The notes: generated from the letters alone by a model not told the origin. 64,000 nucleotides of DNA from Entophlyctis helioformis (GCA_025526915.1 JAHLKH010000160.1:1-64000); one strand, 5' to 3'. Numbered from the stretch's first letter, positions 22,839-35,100 are shown. Program-made: numbers and translations.

Positions 22839-23644
22839 TCAAAGGCCAAGGCCGAGTGCGACAATGCCGGCAATGGCAGATCCGAGGAGGAGTGACTCGT
22901 CCGCGCCGTTCGCGCTGCTCTTGGCGTTCGCGGCGGCCGTTGGAGAGGCAGCAGCACCGGACGCGGCAGCCGGAGCAGTCGACGAAGCCTTGGCAGCAGC
23001 GGCAGCAGCAGACGACGACGCGGCAGCAGCACCAGCGGTGGCAGTAGGCGAGCAGCCACCAATCAGGCGCAGGTTAGACAGACGGAACACGGCGCCTTGG
23101 GGCTTCATGTCCACCATAGTCCAGTCCTTGAGATGCACAAAATCAAAGGGACCGCCCTCGATGTTCTTGGCGAAATCCGTGAGCGGCTGGATCACCGTCT
23201 TCTTGGTGCCGTCGGGCGTGATGTATTTCGACAGGGGCAGGTAGTCCGAGTCGACGAGACGCACAGAGCAGTTGGCCGAGCGCTGGGTGAGCGTGTAGGT
23301 GGCCGACGGCCAACAGGAGCAACAATATCGAACGCGATGGCATAGTAGCCCGTGAGATCGAAGCAGGCGCCAATGTCGAACTTGGCAAACCAAAAGTTGC
23401 TCGTGCCGTTGGTGGACGTCAGGACGACCTCCTTGGCAGTCGTGTCGACGACGAACGTCGCGCCGACCGCGCCGTAGTCGCCGCCCATGAGGTTGCCTGG
23501 ACGCTGGTCGCCGCCGTCGATGGGCAGGAGCGTCACCATTCTGTTGGCCGCAAAGTCGTCGACCAGCGAGTCAGGTTTGCATGCCGCCTGCGCATTGGCG
23601 AATGAGACGACGGAAACAGCGAGAAGGGCAATAGACGCGAGCAT
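22839..23644 (-). CDS. Secreted, probably GPI-anchored protein, paralogue 3
   Basis: Third family member, outside the repeat arm. Signal peptide MLASIALLAVSVVSFANA, then ACKPDSLVDDFAANRMVTLLP, NFWFAKFDIGACFDLTGYY, a Cys pair, VHLKDWTMVDMKPQGAV, RLIGGC, a long Ala/Ser linker and a hydrophobic tail (LLLGSAIAGIVALGLGL). The ectodomain is closest to paralogue 2. One base is missing near 23312, between DIVAPVG and SATYTLTQRSANC; restoring it gives about 268 aa. A start 33 nt upstream (MSRKNLTISPP) would place charged residues before the signal peptide and is less likely. Confidence 0.78.
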
Positions 23645-24339
23645 GGGTGGTGAGATTGTCAGATTTTTGCGAGACAAAGAGAAGGAATGGCGCTGTCTGC
23701 TCTACTTTTGTAGTGCCTGGTGTTTTGTTGACTGCGGTTGTTGACTGTGCCATTGTGCCATTGTCTGCGGAACTTCCGACCATAACAATCATCAAACGGC
23801 CGATGCCAAGTCCCAATGGCAAACCAGAGAATCTCACGAGAACAGCTCCCTTCACAGACAGAACCACGCCGCGCTGTGGAAGGAGCACACACAAGCCCAA
23901 CTATCAGTCTCCACATGGGTTTATTGCGCGTTCCATGGCCACAAACCAAGACGACAGCAAAGGCGAGCGAGCACAGCAGATGAAAGGCATGTGAAGCCAC
24001 TCACGGCACTGTCGACACTGGATCGAGTCGGTTGGCCAAAGAGAGACTCGTCGCACCACCATTCGTGGATCGCAGCCAGGAGACCGGCGCGAAGGAGCGG
24101 TGGTGCGGTTGATGTCCGCGCTGCAATGTCACGGTTGACCCCATGGGCAAGGGAGCCACGCCGGCTTAATGCGCGCGAGTGTGCTGAAGGAGCAAGAGGA
24201 TGGACCGAGGGGCAGACAAGGCAAGGCAGACAGCCAAGGCATCACAAAGTGGAAAGGACACTCGGGATTGTGGATCTACAAGATTGTATTGGAAACATGA
24301 CGACAATATGTAGAGATGCGGCGAGTCTGGGCGACAGGC
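23645..24339. other. Intergenic between paralogue 3 and the OPT gene
   Basis: 695 bp. Near paralogue 3 there is a TATA-like CTACAAAAG on the minus strand about 75 bp upstream of its ATG. The rest holds the OPT 3' flank. I see no gene. Confidence 0.4.
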
Positions 24340-26729
24340 TTACTCCTCCATGAAGTACTCGATGGGACGGCCAGTGCACCAGAAGTCGTACGGGTACGGG
24401 TTGATGGCGGACATGGGCGAGGGGTAGTACACCGAGAGGATGGTGGCGAGGATATGGCAATGCCGGATCCAGCGTCGAGGGCCGACGAGAGCACGTAGTT
24501 GTACTTGACCCACCAGCCGTGGCTGTAGGTGAAGACAAAGTACATGAAGATGGTCGAGATGATGGCCACCGAGAGGACAGACGACTGGACGGAGCCAGAG
24601 CCGACGGTGTAGCACATGATGGGGAAGTTGATGAAGCGCCACCACGGGTGGGGGAAGACCTTGTTGGCGGCAACGGCAGGATCGGGAGGAGGAAGCCGAT
24701 GAGGTAGCCGAGGTTGGTGAGGTGGTAGGGCGACTCGGGGCCGAAGAAGCGCATGGGGCCAATGGCACCCCAAATGGCACCGGCGTTGAAGAAGGTCGTG
24801 TGGCCAGTGAGCTGCCAGTCAGCAGAGCCGAGCGGGAAGTAGGCGATGACGATCCAGACGGACGCGGTGTTGCAGACGGCACCAATGATGGTACCGAGGA
24901 GCTGCGAGATGACCATGTGGATGGGGTTGATGTGCAGGTAGTGGCCAACCTTGAGATCGTACGACAGAGCAGGCACTGGATCATGATGTTGTAGCCGTAC
25001 GACTTGAAGGTCATGACGGGGACGGTCTGGCCGGGGATGATGAGACCCATGAGGAGCTCAGTGACAATGTTGAGACCGAGCTGCTGGCCCGACGAGGCCT
25101 GGATGATGCCGTAGGGATCGTGAACACAAAGGCGAGCACGAGGCCGAAGAGGGTACCCCACCACTGGAGACGGAAGGGAGTGAAGATGCCGACGAGCATC
25201 TGCACAAGGAGCCAGAAGCCGAGCCACGAGAGGTACATCCACTCGGGAATGTCGGGGTAGGCCTTCATGAGCGTGTTGTGGATGTCGGGGGTCTCCTCGT
25301 CACCTGGGCGATCATCTCCTTGGTCTGGCGGATAATGTCCTGGTAGTACCAGAGACCAACATGGGAGATACCGCAAGTGAGGGCCATGAACGAGAGCGAG
25401 TAGCCGATGGCAAAGTGCTCGGTGAGGTAGATGGGCTTGACCTCGTCGAAGGCGGTCTGGTTGAGGTCAAAGTTGGTGCGGTCGTAGAGGACGGTGGCGC
25501 GGATGCGCTTGCCGGTGCGGGTGAAGAGGGCGGGCGAGTTGACACGGGGGAAGTCGGTGTCGTCCTCGTAGGTGTAGCGGGGGCAGGACGGGGTTGCCGA
25601 ACCAGTTCTGGTAGTAGGCGATGGGGATGATGATCCAGGTGACAACGATGTTCGAGAAGAACACGTTCATGGTGGCCCACCACGGCCACGAGAGCGGGCC
25701 GTAGATCGAGATGTTGGACCAGTCGAACGAGAGCGACAGGACACCGACACCCATGTTGGGCGAGGCAGAGCCGAGGAAGCGGGCCCTTGTTGGACGAGAT
25801 CCAGCACAGGATCGAGATGGCCTGCACGACACCGGCAAAGTACGACGGGAACCACTGCCAGATGAACGAGAACACAACGCAACCCAGAAGAACGAGTAGC
25901 GCGAGAGACCGCCGACCTTCTGACCTCCTCGTCCTCGTCCTCTCCTTCTCGTGGAAGGCGATGAAGAGAGCGACGGTGGGGAGCACGGTGGGCCAGTACA
26001 TGGCAGCGGGGCGGACGAGGAAGCGGCGGGTCATGCCAGAGAGACCGTAGCCGATCATCTGGGTGGAGATGATGAACAGGAGCGAGTTCCAGAACGTGAC
26101 GTGGGGGTCGTTCTGCAGAGTGGAAGAAGCAGTGGAGATGCGAGTGTCAGCGGCGCAAATCGGCAAAACGGCGAATGCGAATGGCGGTGCTGGTGCACAG
26201 CGGCATGCATTCGCGAATGCACGCACGCACGCATGCAACCAGGCCAGCAAGACAGCAGACCGAGACAAGACGCACCATAAAGTCCTCCATCTTCTGGCCA
26301 ATGACGTTCTCAATACCGTAGGGAGCACCACCGGCGGCACCGGCAATGGTGTAGATGAGGACGTGCTCCTTGACGGTGAAGGGGCCGGGGTTGAGGATGC
26401 CGCGGGGGAGCACCTTGGAGAAGAAGATACCCATGGGGTACGACAGGAGAGCGGCAACGACGTTGGTGATGTAGAACGAGTTGGTGCGGAACGAGAAGAT
26501 ACCGTTGGCGAGGCCGAGGAAGATGGCGAAGAGGGCACCGAGGAACACCATGCGGATGGTGAGCGACGGGGCAGCCGGGGTCGTCGGTCTCGGGGACAAT
26601 GCCCTTGGTGTACTGCTGGGCGTAGATGGCGTCGACGGCCTCGATGTCGCCGGTGGAGGCGAGAATGTTCTTCTCGGCGTCAAGCTCGTGCTTGAGGTCG
26701 ACCTTCTGGTCGGTCTTGGTGTCTGCCAT
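24340..26729 (-). CDS. Oligopeptide transporter, OPT family (many single-base frameshifts)
   Basis: Proton-coupled importer of tetra/pentapeptides or related substrates in the plasma membrane. Exon 1 is 26276-26729, a 163-nt intron (26113-26275), then 24340-26112; about 741 aa if frames are joined. Clear OPT segments follow in order across different frames: MVFLGALFAIFLGLANGIFS, YPMGIFFSKVLPRG, FIWQWFPSYFAGVVQAISI, NMGVGVLSLSFDWSNIS, EHFAIGYSLSFMALTCG, GLIIPGQTVPVMTFKSYGYN, DLKVGHYLHINPIHM, FFGPESPYHLTNLGYLIG and PYPYDFWCTGRPIEYF. About ten indels are needed (near 26575, 25935, 25918, 25875, 25795, 25590, 25305, 25117, 24983, 24675, 24455). Three within 105 bp cancel out, and several are GG-to-G or CC-to-C. 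A pseudogene is possible, but the well-kept protein sequence favours consensus error. Confidence 0.85.
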
Positions 26730-29479
26730 GTCTAGAGGAAGCGGACGGGGATGGCGTCAACAGAGCGGGGGGATGGGCGGCCCTTAAGTAGTCGGCGGCA
26801 CGTCAGGGCGGCGAGGAGCGGCACACAGCGAAACAGCGAGCGGCGCACAACTCGCTCCTCACTGTGCACACCGCTCCACGTGGGTTTGCTCTCCACGTGG
26901 ATTTTGCGTCCGCGTGGTTGCGCAGATTTGCCTGCCGAGCTTTTCGCTTGTGTCTGGCCGGGCAACTGTCGTCAGCCGGAGCGGCGAGCGGCGCACAGCA
27001 AGCGCTGCGGGCACAGCGGACAGCGGGCTGATCCGCGCTGATGGCAAATCCCTCCACGGGCGAACCATATGCGCCTCCGTCTCCGCCGTGCTCGTGCGTG
27101 CTTGTGCGTGCTTGTGCGTGCTCGTGCGTGCACCCATCCACCATCCATCCCCCATCCCATCCCATCCATCCATCCCTCGATCCATCCATCCATCCGTGCA
27201 TACCCATCCACGGCCCCACGTCCAAGTGGTGCAGCGACGGTGCCCACACCAGCGCCATCCAGTGCTCCGCGGACAATATGTGGGCTAATCAACAGCAGCA
27301 CGGCGATCAAGGGTGCGATGTGCTGTCTGCGCGCAGTCTCCGCGCGGTCACGGCATGCTGGCTCTGTCTGTGTGACTCGCCCATGTGGCCGAGCGGGATT
27401 TCTTGCGATGCTTGCGCCATGCGGCATCGCAACGCCCCATTTGCTTGCGCGGTCAAAAGCGTGCGGATGTTTGTGTTGAGGCTCCTGCGATGCGGGCTCT
27501 CTGGCCGTCGATAGGAGCATTCGTTTGGCCCGACTGCCTGTGTGCCAGCCTGCACTCGCCTTCCCGCCAGCCTCCAGTCTGCCTTCCCGCCAGCCAGCAC
27601 TCGCAGACACACCACAGGCCCTGTCCAGCAGCTCTCCCTCTGTCCAGCAGCCCTGTGCACCGTCCCTGCACAGCAGCCCTTTGCAGCAGCCACCACCGTT
27701 CGTCACTCGCCCATTCAGCCACCTCCTCATGACCGGTCGGCGGTTTGTGGCTGCTGTCCGGCTGACAGAGCCGGCTGACAGAGCCGGCCGACACAAGCGC
27801 ATCGCTGTGCTTGCATCGCAATCGCCACATGGTCGAGCCCCACGCTTCTCCGCGCCACCTCGCTGTCCACCTCGCTGGCCACCACGTTGCCGCTTGTCTG
27901 TTGCAGCAGCCTGCGCCTTGCCACCTTGAAGCGTCGGCAGACAGAAGGCTGGCTGCTGGCTGCCGCATCGAGAGCTCAGTAGGAGTGCAGCACAGAGCCT
28001 GCATCGCCAATGGTGCCTGTGCCTGGCTGGTGGTCTGCAAGCCACCACTGAGCGTGCAGCGACATGAACCAGTTCAGTAGCAGCAGTGCGTTGGAGAGCT
28101 GTTGTGCAGCAACAGCAGCGGCCGTTCAAGCTCAGCCTGGCGAGCAGGGCAGGATGGCTTGGATGAGGCACAGCGAATGGCTCGATGGGACCCAGTGAGA
28201 CGAGTCTGCCAGATGGGGCAGCCAGAATGGGACAGCCAATGAGACACCAGAATGAGACAGCAGCCACAATGGACAGCCATGCATGCCAAGGCAACGATCG
28301 ATGCCACCACGGTCGGCGCTGTCAGCATGCCGACAAGCCTGCCAACTCGTCCAACAGCCCGTCCAACAGCCCTGCCACCGAGCCTGACACCGAGGAGCCT
28401 GGCGTCTACGTCAACAGCTGTTGATCCGAGCATCCCTGTGATCAGCAGATTGTGGGCCAGGCCCATCAAAGGCCCCGGAGCACGGAAAATGGCATGTTGC
28501 GATGGGCAGGCGATCCAGCACTGGGCCCAGACCGTTGGTCTCTGGTCATTTTTCATGCGGTGATCGCTGAGAACGTGAAAGCGTTGGTGCATTGGGCCAA
28601 GCGGGCAGGCGGCCAAGCGAGTAGCTCTCGAGCACGGCTCATGCGCATTGTGCGAGGTGTGCGAGGTGTGCAGCAGAGCGAGATGTGCGATGCCCATGGC
28701 AGACAGGCAGAGTGAGACAGGTAGGCAGAGTGAGACAGGCAGGCAGGCGAATGCGCATTCCAAGGGCGTGAGCCGAAAGAGCGCGCATTGTCGATCCAGC
28801 GGCGATCGCCCGGCCGGCCCGATCGACGAGCGACGGGAAATCGAGAGAGTGAGTCAGCGTGACAAGACACTGAGCAGCAGCAGCAGCCAGTAGCCCTTAA
28901 GTGGGGTCGGTGCAGCCCGGCGAGCGGGCGATTTGCCAGTCTGCCTGTCTCACTCTGCCTGTCTGCCTGTCTCACTCGGTCTGTCTCACTCGGTCTGTCT
29001 CACTCGCTCTGCCTTGAACGACTGCCGCCAGCCAGGTGAGTTCAAGGGGCGCCATGGCTGCGTGTGTGTGCCTGGTGTGTGCCAGACTGGTCTGAGGGCC
29101 GTCGCTGTGTGTGGCCGCTTGCTGACTGACCACTGCTCTGTCTGGTTGTGTCTGGTTGTGTGTCTGTCTCACTCTGTCTGTTGTGTGTCTGTCTCACTCT
29201 GTCTGGTGTGCCTGTGGTTGTGTGTGTCCATCTGCCTGCTCTGTCTGCCTGCTCTGGCATGCCTGTGGCTGCCTCTGGTCGCGGTGCGCCCTCTGACGCC
29301 TGCCTGCCTGCCCTTGGGTGTGCCCCGTGCTGCTGTCTCTTGCTGCCCCATCACTCTGCTGCGTGCCTCCACGCCGCCCTGTCTTTGATTGGTTTGTCGC
29401 CCTGCATCCCCTATGCCCGCAGTTCCCCCAACTCGCAACTCGCACTCCCCACCACCCAGAACCCACTGCATCCCACCAC
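26730..29479. other. Low-complexity intergenic region, no convincing gene
   Basis: About 2.7 kb between the divergent OPT and bZIP genes. It includes short tandem arrays (see 27087-27208), Cys/Ser/Gln-rich open frames, and tracts of CTGTCT/CAGACA near 28690-28750 and 28930-29020. An open minus-strand frame of 440 codons (26972-28294) has repeat-like composition and I do not trust it. The right part is the leader/promoter of the bZIP gene and contains upstream ATGs (for example near 29053, 29258 and 29411). Confidence 0.5.
27087..27208. repeat. Short tandem repeats: GTGCGTGCT-type then (CATC)n
   Basis: 27087-27131 is built from repeated GTGCGTGCTTGT units; 27132-27208 is an interrupted ATCC/CATCC array. 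Both are simple repeats with no other content. Confidence 0.8.
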
Positions 29480-30699
29480 ATGTGCTTCATCCGTCCGCAG
29501 CGTCAAGGCGCTGCCACCGCCATAGCCCTCCCCTCGGCCTCGCAGCTGCCCCTCCAGCAGCCCCTCCAGCAGGACCTGCCCCCGTTCGCCTTTGAGGCCG
29601 CCGTGGCCGCCCTTCCCTCGGCGGCTGCCTCCGCCTCTGCTGCTGCCACCGTCGCCGATGTGTCGGCCGCTGCCCCCGCCGGCCTGGGCAGCCTGTGGTC
29701 CGACCTCGGCGCCATGGACCCGCTCTCGGGCGACAACATGGCTGCCCTCGACTCGCTCTCGGGCGACAACCTCGACGCCTGGCTCGACCTCCTGTCCTCC
29801 ACCACCACCACCACTGCCGACCTGCTCCCTGCCAAGGGCATGCAGCTGCCCGTCGCCCCTCTTTTCATGCAGCAGCAGGCACAGCAGCACACGCAGCAAC
29901 AGGCTTTTGCTCTCAAGGCCGAGGACCTCCTCAGCGCCCAGTCGGCCGCCGCCGCCGCCGTCGCCGCTGCGTCTGCCTCGCTCATGCCGTCGCCCCCGGC
30001 GTCCGTGTCTGCCTCGCTCCTCTCGCCCCCCGCCGACGCTACGCCCTACCAGCGCCTGTCGCCGTCGTTCACATCGCCCTTCACCTGCTCGCTCGGCGAC
30101 ATTGCCACGTCATCGCGCTTGCCTGTGGCCGACAACCAGCAGGAGCTTCCCCTGTTCCCCACCATGCTCAAGGCTGAGCCTGTTGGCCCGCTGCCAGCCA
30201 GGAAGCGTCGCCGTCTCTGTCGGCCACCAGCTCCTCTGCCAAGGCTGCAAGAAGGCTGCCGCACCTGCCAAGGCGCGCGCCACATCAGCCAAGCGCGCGC
30301 GCAAAGGACGACGAGGACGAGGACGCCAATGCCGAAGAAAAGGACGACTCGCCCCTTGCTGTCAAGCGTGCCCGCAACAACGAGGCTGCCCGTCGCTCTC
30401 GCGAGCGCAAGATGCGCCGTCTGGAAGAGCTCGAGGTGCAGGTGACTGCCCTCGACGCGGAAAAGGCCGACCTGCTTGTCCGTCTGGCCGTCGTTGAGAA
30501 CGAACGCACGTCTTGGATGAACCGCGAGCGCGAGCTGGTTCACCGCGTGCTTGCCCTCGAGTCGCAGCTTGGCGAGTCGCACCGTGCCCTCATGCAGATT
30601 GGCATGCTCCGCAACAACAACAACAGCAACAACACCACTGCAAAGGCCGCAGCTGCCCCGGTTGCATCCGGCCCCATGATGCAGCCTACGCTCATGTAG
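29480..30699 (+). CDS. bZIP transcription factor of the Gcn4/Cpc1 type
   Basis: In fungi this factor activates amino-acid biosynthesis genes on starvation. The C-terminus has the bZIP: basic region KRARNNEAARRSRERKMRR, almost identical to Gcn4, then heptads (LEELEVQVTALDAEKADLL). Before it lie a Gln/Ala-rich region and LSGDNLDAWLDLL, an acidic-hydrophobic patch of the activation-domain kind. The N-terminal part (to about 30195) and the bZIP are in different frames. Between them SQEASPSLSATSSSAKAA, KKAAAPAKARATSAKRARK and DDEDEDANAEEKDD lie in alternating frames, needing about three indels (near 30196, 30250 and 30306). About 406 aa after correction. The start is the Met at 29480; an upstream exon is possible because an acceptor-like CCGCAG follows closely. 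Confidence 0.85.
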
Positions 30700-31119
30700 C
30701 TTGCCTGCTGCGCGCGTTTGTCTGGCGCCTAGTTTGTCGACGACCCATGTTCTGTCACTCGCTCCTGATACCGGCATCTCGCTCCACCTGGCTACCAGCA
30801 CAACACCATATCAACCAATCGCACCAAGCCCAACATCATCCTTATCATCCTTTTTTCTGCGTGTCAAGTCCCATCAACGCAAACGATCAACAGGACCAGT
30901 CTCCCATCTTCCCTTACTTTTGTTTCTTTCTTTTCTCCTGCCGCTGCCTTGCTGCCTTGCTGCCACAGTCACATTCATGTCTTGCTCTTCACATTCGATC
31001 GCCGAATACGAGACTGCGTTCCCATCCCATCCAATGTACTATAGATTCGCTCTAGTTGCTTTACTGTGTTTGTGATGGTAGCCGCTTGAGTGTCGCTCAG
31101 CCACCAGCAAGGCCGACCT

Positions 31120-31127
31120 TGACGTCA
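31120..31127. promoter_or_regulatory. CRE palindrome TGACGTCA (site 1)
   Basis: Perfect ATF/CREB-type bZIP site, 1.03 kb upstream of the C2H2 gene start. Function not shown. Confidence 0.4.
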
Positions 31128-31304
31128 GGATCCTCCCACATGTCGGTGGAAGCCACCGCTGTCAGCCAAAATTGTTTCGGCCTGGTTGGAAAAATGGATA
31201 GGTGGCTCTCTCCAGCAGTCTAACAAAATTTGCCAGAGAAGGTGGCTGGAATGACCAATGGTGGCACAAGCAAGCCAATCATGGGCCACGATCGGACGAT
31301 GCCT

Positions 31305-31312
31305 TGACGTCA
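31305..31312. promoter_or_regulatory. CRE palindrome TGACGTCA (site 2)
   Basis: Second perfect copy, 178 bp after the first, in the same intergenic region. Confidence 0.4.
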
Positions 31313-32151
31313 TGTCGCCTGCAAAGCAAGCCAGCCAAAGCTCCGAGTGGACCAAAAGTTTCGCCAGGAGGGCGGGACAGGGTGGCTGGAAGACATTCTT
31401 GACTGCAGTTCGGCAGATTGCGGGAAAAACACTGTCCGGCCAAGAGTGCCACTCGACATCGTCTGCCGGCATCACTCTGCCTCGGCCGGTCCTTTCCTTT
31501 TGTTTCTCAAGTCCATCGAGCCCTTCTGGCATCCCACCATCCAGCAACGCCAGCAACAGCCAGCAACCGCCGTCCTACCGACCACACAGACCCAAGCAGC
31601 GATCAGAGCCAGCCAGCCAGCCAGCCAGCAGCAACAGCAGCAGTACAGTCGCATACCGCCACGCCACGCCTCTGCACACCTCTTCCAGCACTCGCCCTTG
31701 CACGCAACTTGCCCTTCTCCGTCTGTGCAACCATTCAGTTCTGACCCAAGTCAATCGGACATTCAAGCCACAGGTATGACCCTCCACCCACCGATGATCA
31801 GCCGTCCAAAGTGAATGCATGGCATGCATGTCATGGCATGCCATGGTGTACAGCATGGCATGCCACCATCCACCACCACCACTGCATCAGCCTTGCACGG
31901 CACGGCAGTCTACGAGCGCCAGTCGACAGCCCTGCAGGTGTGATCCTGCCAGCACAGACAGACCGACCAGCCCTCCGTCTGACGTGATTGAGTGGCACGG
32001 TTGGAGCGTCAAACTTGCACGTGGCTGGGAGGGACGGCCTGCACCTCTCCTCTGCACAATCGGCAGCTACTGCCCAGCTACAACCCGACAACCCACTAAC
32101 GCACCAGTGCATGTGTATGTATGTGCTGTGCACAGACCGACGCACCGCAGC

Positions 32152-35100
32152 ATGAATCCCAACCACCACCATCCGCCGTATCCAGACGAGGCTGCCACAG
32201 CGGCAGCAGCAGCAGCAGCCAGGCCCGCGAATGAGTCCGCCATGACGTCACAGCCCGCCCTGCCATCAGCCCTTGGCCAGCAAGGTATGTCGCTCACTCA
32301 CGCGCGCTTGATTCCGATACTCCGCTTCGGCGCGCTGCGATGCAGGCGGACGCCACTTTGCCCGCCACAGCCCTCCCTCGTTGCCGACGTAGCAGCGTGG
32401 CGGCGTGGCGGCGTGGCTGCTTGCCAGTCTTGCGACCCTTGCAGACACGGTCAGCCAGCCCGCCAGCCCTGTTGTCGCACGGCACGAGCAGGCAAGGCAG
32501 GCACGGCAGGCACACACGCTCTGCACTTGCCAGGATGCCGCCGCAGTCGCTGCTTTTGTCGCCTCTGCACCGCGTGACCACGCCGGCTGCGGCTTGTGCA
32601 GATTCGCTTGCTCACACTCGCTCGTGCCCGCCGCTCACCTCCGTCGGTTGCTCCGAACGGCAACACGCCCCGTCGGTGCACCACGCCCGCCATCTCCAAA
32701 CCAAAGGTACTCGCCCTGGATCAGCCAACCCGGCTCCCTTGGCATCGGACACCGCATCGCAGGCACACCCGCTCCGCATGCATCAGTTGCCCCATCACCA
32801 ACAACATCAGCAACAGCAACGCTCGCCGTCCATGGAGTCGCCCTCGCACGCACAGCCGAGTGCAAGCGCCTCTTCGAGTGCGCCAGGCGGTGCATCATCA
32901 CCACAAGCAGCAGCGCAAGCAGCAGAAGCAGAAGCAGACGGCCAAGAGCAGCAGCCGCGGCACCGCATCTCGCTGCGGGTCGCTCCCAACCCCACGGATG
33001 AAGAGCTCGAGGCCACAGGATACACGCACGCCCAAGTGCAGGCCATGCGCTCGCTGCCCCACTCGACGCCATCCAAGCCCTTTGCCTGCGACGTCTGCCC
33101 CATGGCCTTTTCCCGCGTTCAGAACCTGCGCGCGCATTCGTACATCCACTCGGGCGAACGGCCGTACAAGTGCCCCGTGTGCCCGCAGGCCTTCTCGCGC
33201 CTCCACGACCTCAAGCGGCACCAGCGACTGCACAACGGCGCCCGGCCCTACCAGTGCCCGCATTGCCATCGCACATTTGCTCGCCAGGATGCGCTGACGC
33301 GGCATCTGCGGGTGCCCGGCGATAAAGGCCCGTGTGCCGGCGTCTCTGGACGCCGCGTTGCGGTGCTGATCGGTGCTGATGGGTCCATGGCTGGGCTGCC
33401 AGAGGGGCTTGGAGCACCGGCACATGCGGGTATGGGCTGGGGTGCACCGCATATGCCGCCACACGGCCACGCACACTCGGGACAGCCTGGCCACTATGAC
33501 GAGTTTGATGACGACCAGGACCTGGACGGCGACGACTATGACGTGACTGGGTCTGGGTCTGGTGCCGGTGCCGGCGCCAGTGCCAGTGCTGGTCCGAGTG
33601 GCATGCAGAAGCTCGGCCATCGTCACACGGCATCGACATCCTCGTCGTCGTCCGAGCGTCACGCGGGCCGTCGGGCCTATTCAGCCGGCCGCGATGGCGG
33701 CGATCGTGACGCAACGCCAGTGCCCGGCGACGCTCGGCGGCCAGAGATGCCGGGCTCGCCATTCGGCCGTCGCCACCATTCGTATGACGAGGCAATCCAC
33801 GGGTCTCGGCGCGAGTATCCAGTCGGCAGCCACGACGGTGCAGGCGACCTGGCTGCACTCAGGCAGCAGTCTCCGTCGCCTGCCACGACAACCGACTCGC
33901 GGTCGAGCGCATCTCAGCTGGCTTCTGTGCAGCCGCATGCTGCGTCTGTCTATGGATCGATGCCGTCTTCGGCTTCTGGATCTACATCCACCGTCGTCTC
34001 GGGCACGGATGCCTACCAGCACCAACAGCAACAGCAGCAGCATCAGCAGCAGCAAATGATGCCTGTCCAGATGCACCATCCCATGGCTTCGTACCCGATG
34101 CGTGCACCTCCTCTGCCTCCAATGGCACGTGCACCCCCTCATCCTTATCAGCATCAACAGCATCAACAGCAGCAGCAACATCAGTTCCAGCCGCCTGGCC
34201 CTTCGCAGTACCCATTGGAGCAGCGATCAGCACCGTCATACGAGTTGCGTCACTCTGCCATTGGATCTGGCCATCCCTCCGCCTTCACACAGCCTGGACA
34301 CGCTGGACCGACCGGCCAGTACCCATACGGGATGTACGCGCAGCCGCAGCCGTACGCTATGCACTCGTCGCACCAGCAGGCAGTTCACCACTCTCAGCAG
34401 CCGCATTTAATCGATCATCATCACGAGTCGTATCGTGCCGGTGATCTCGCTGGTATGGCTCCTGGACATCCTGTGCCAACGCCTGCTACGACACCGACGC
34501 CGCAGATGCAGCAGCAACGCCAACTGCAAGGCCAGCAGCAGCAGCAGCAGCAGCAGCAGCACCCAATGGCCCAGGCACATGCTCGCATGGTCTATGGACG
34601 TCCTGAGCCGCGGCAGATGCAGACAACGCGTCTGCCATCTACCCACAGCCTCGCGTCTGCTCCGCAGCATGCCTTTGAAATGTCCCGATCCGTGACGTTG
34701 CCGCCCATCATGACCTCCCAGTCGCAGCAGCACCTGCCGTCCCACCTGCCGCAGTACTCTCCTTCTGACCCTGCCGCGGCTGTCCATGCAAGCGGCCCGT
34801 CAAGTGCACCTCTGGCCCACTCTGCGCCACGCGCGTTCAACTCGTCCATGCAAGCAGGCCAGACAGCGAGCGTGCAGCCATCGCCCGTAACATCGGATCC
34901 ACCGCATGCCGCTGCACCCGGCCCTGTCCAGCACGCACCGTCTGCCACCACCACACCGCCCTCTGATCCCGCTCCAGCCCCAGCCCCAGCGTCAACATCC
35001 GACCTGCACCGCCAGATCCAAGCACTGACCAGCGAGAACCGTGCTCTCCGCGACCGGCTCCTTGCCATGGAGCGGCGCGAGTCGGACGCCCTCTCTGCCC

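Larger units (their letters stand above)
30700..32151. other. Intergenic between the bZIP and C2H2 genes
   Basis: 1.45 kb without a convincing gene. The first 350 bp are T-rich and probably bZIP 3' UTR. It carries two perfect TGACGTCA palindromes and a cluster of GGCATGC palindromes (31815-31864). Confidence 0.5.

Noticed and set aside
26972..28294. 440-codon minus-strand open frame between OPT and bZIP
   Set aside because: Runs through ATCC and GTGC simple repeats, with no motif and no coding-like composition.
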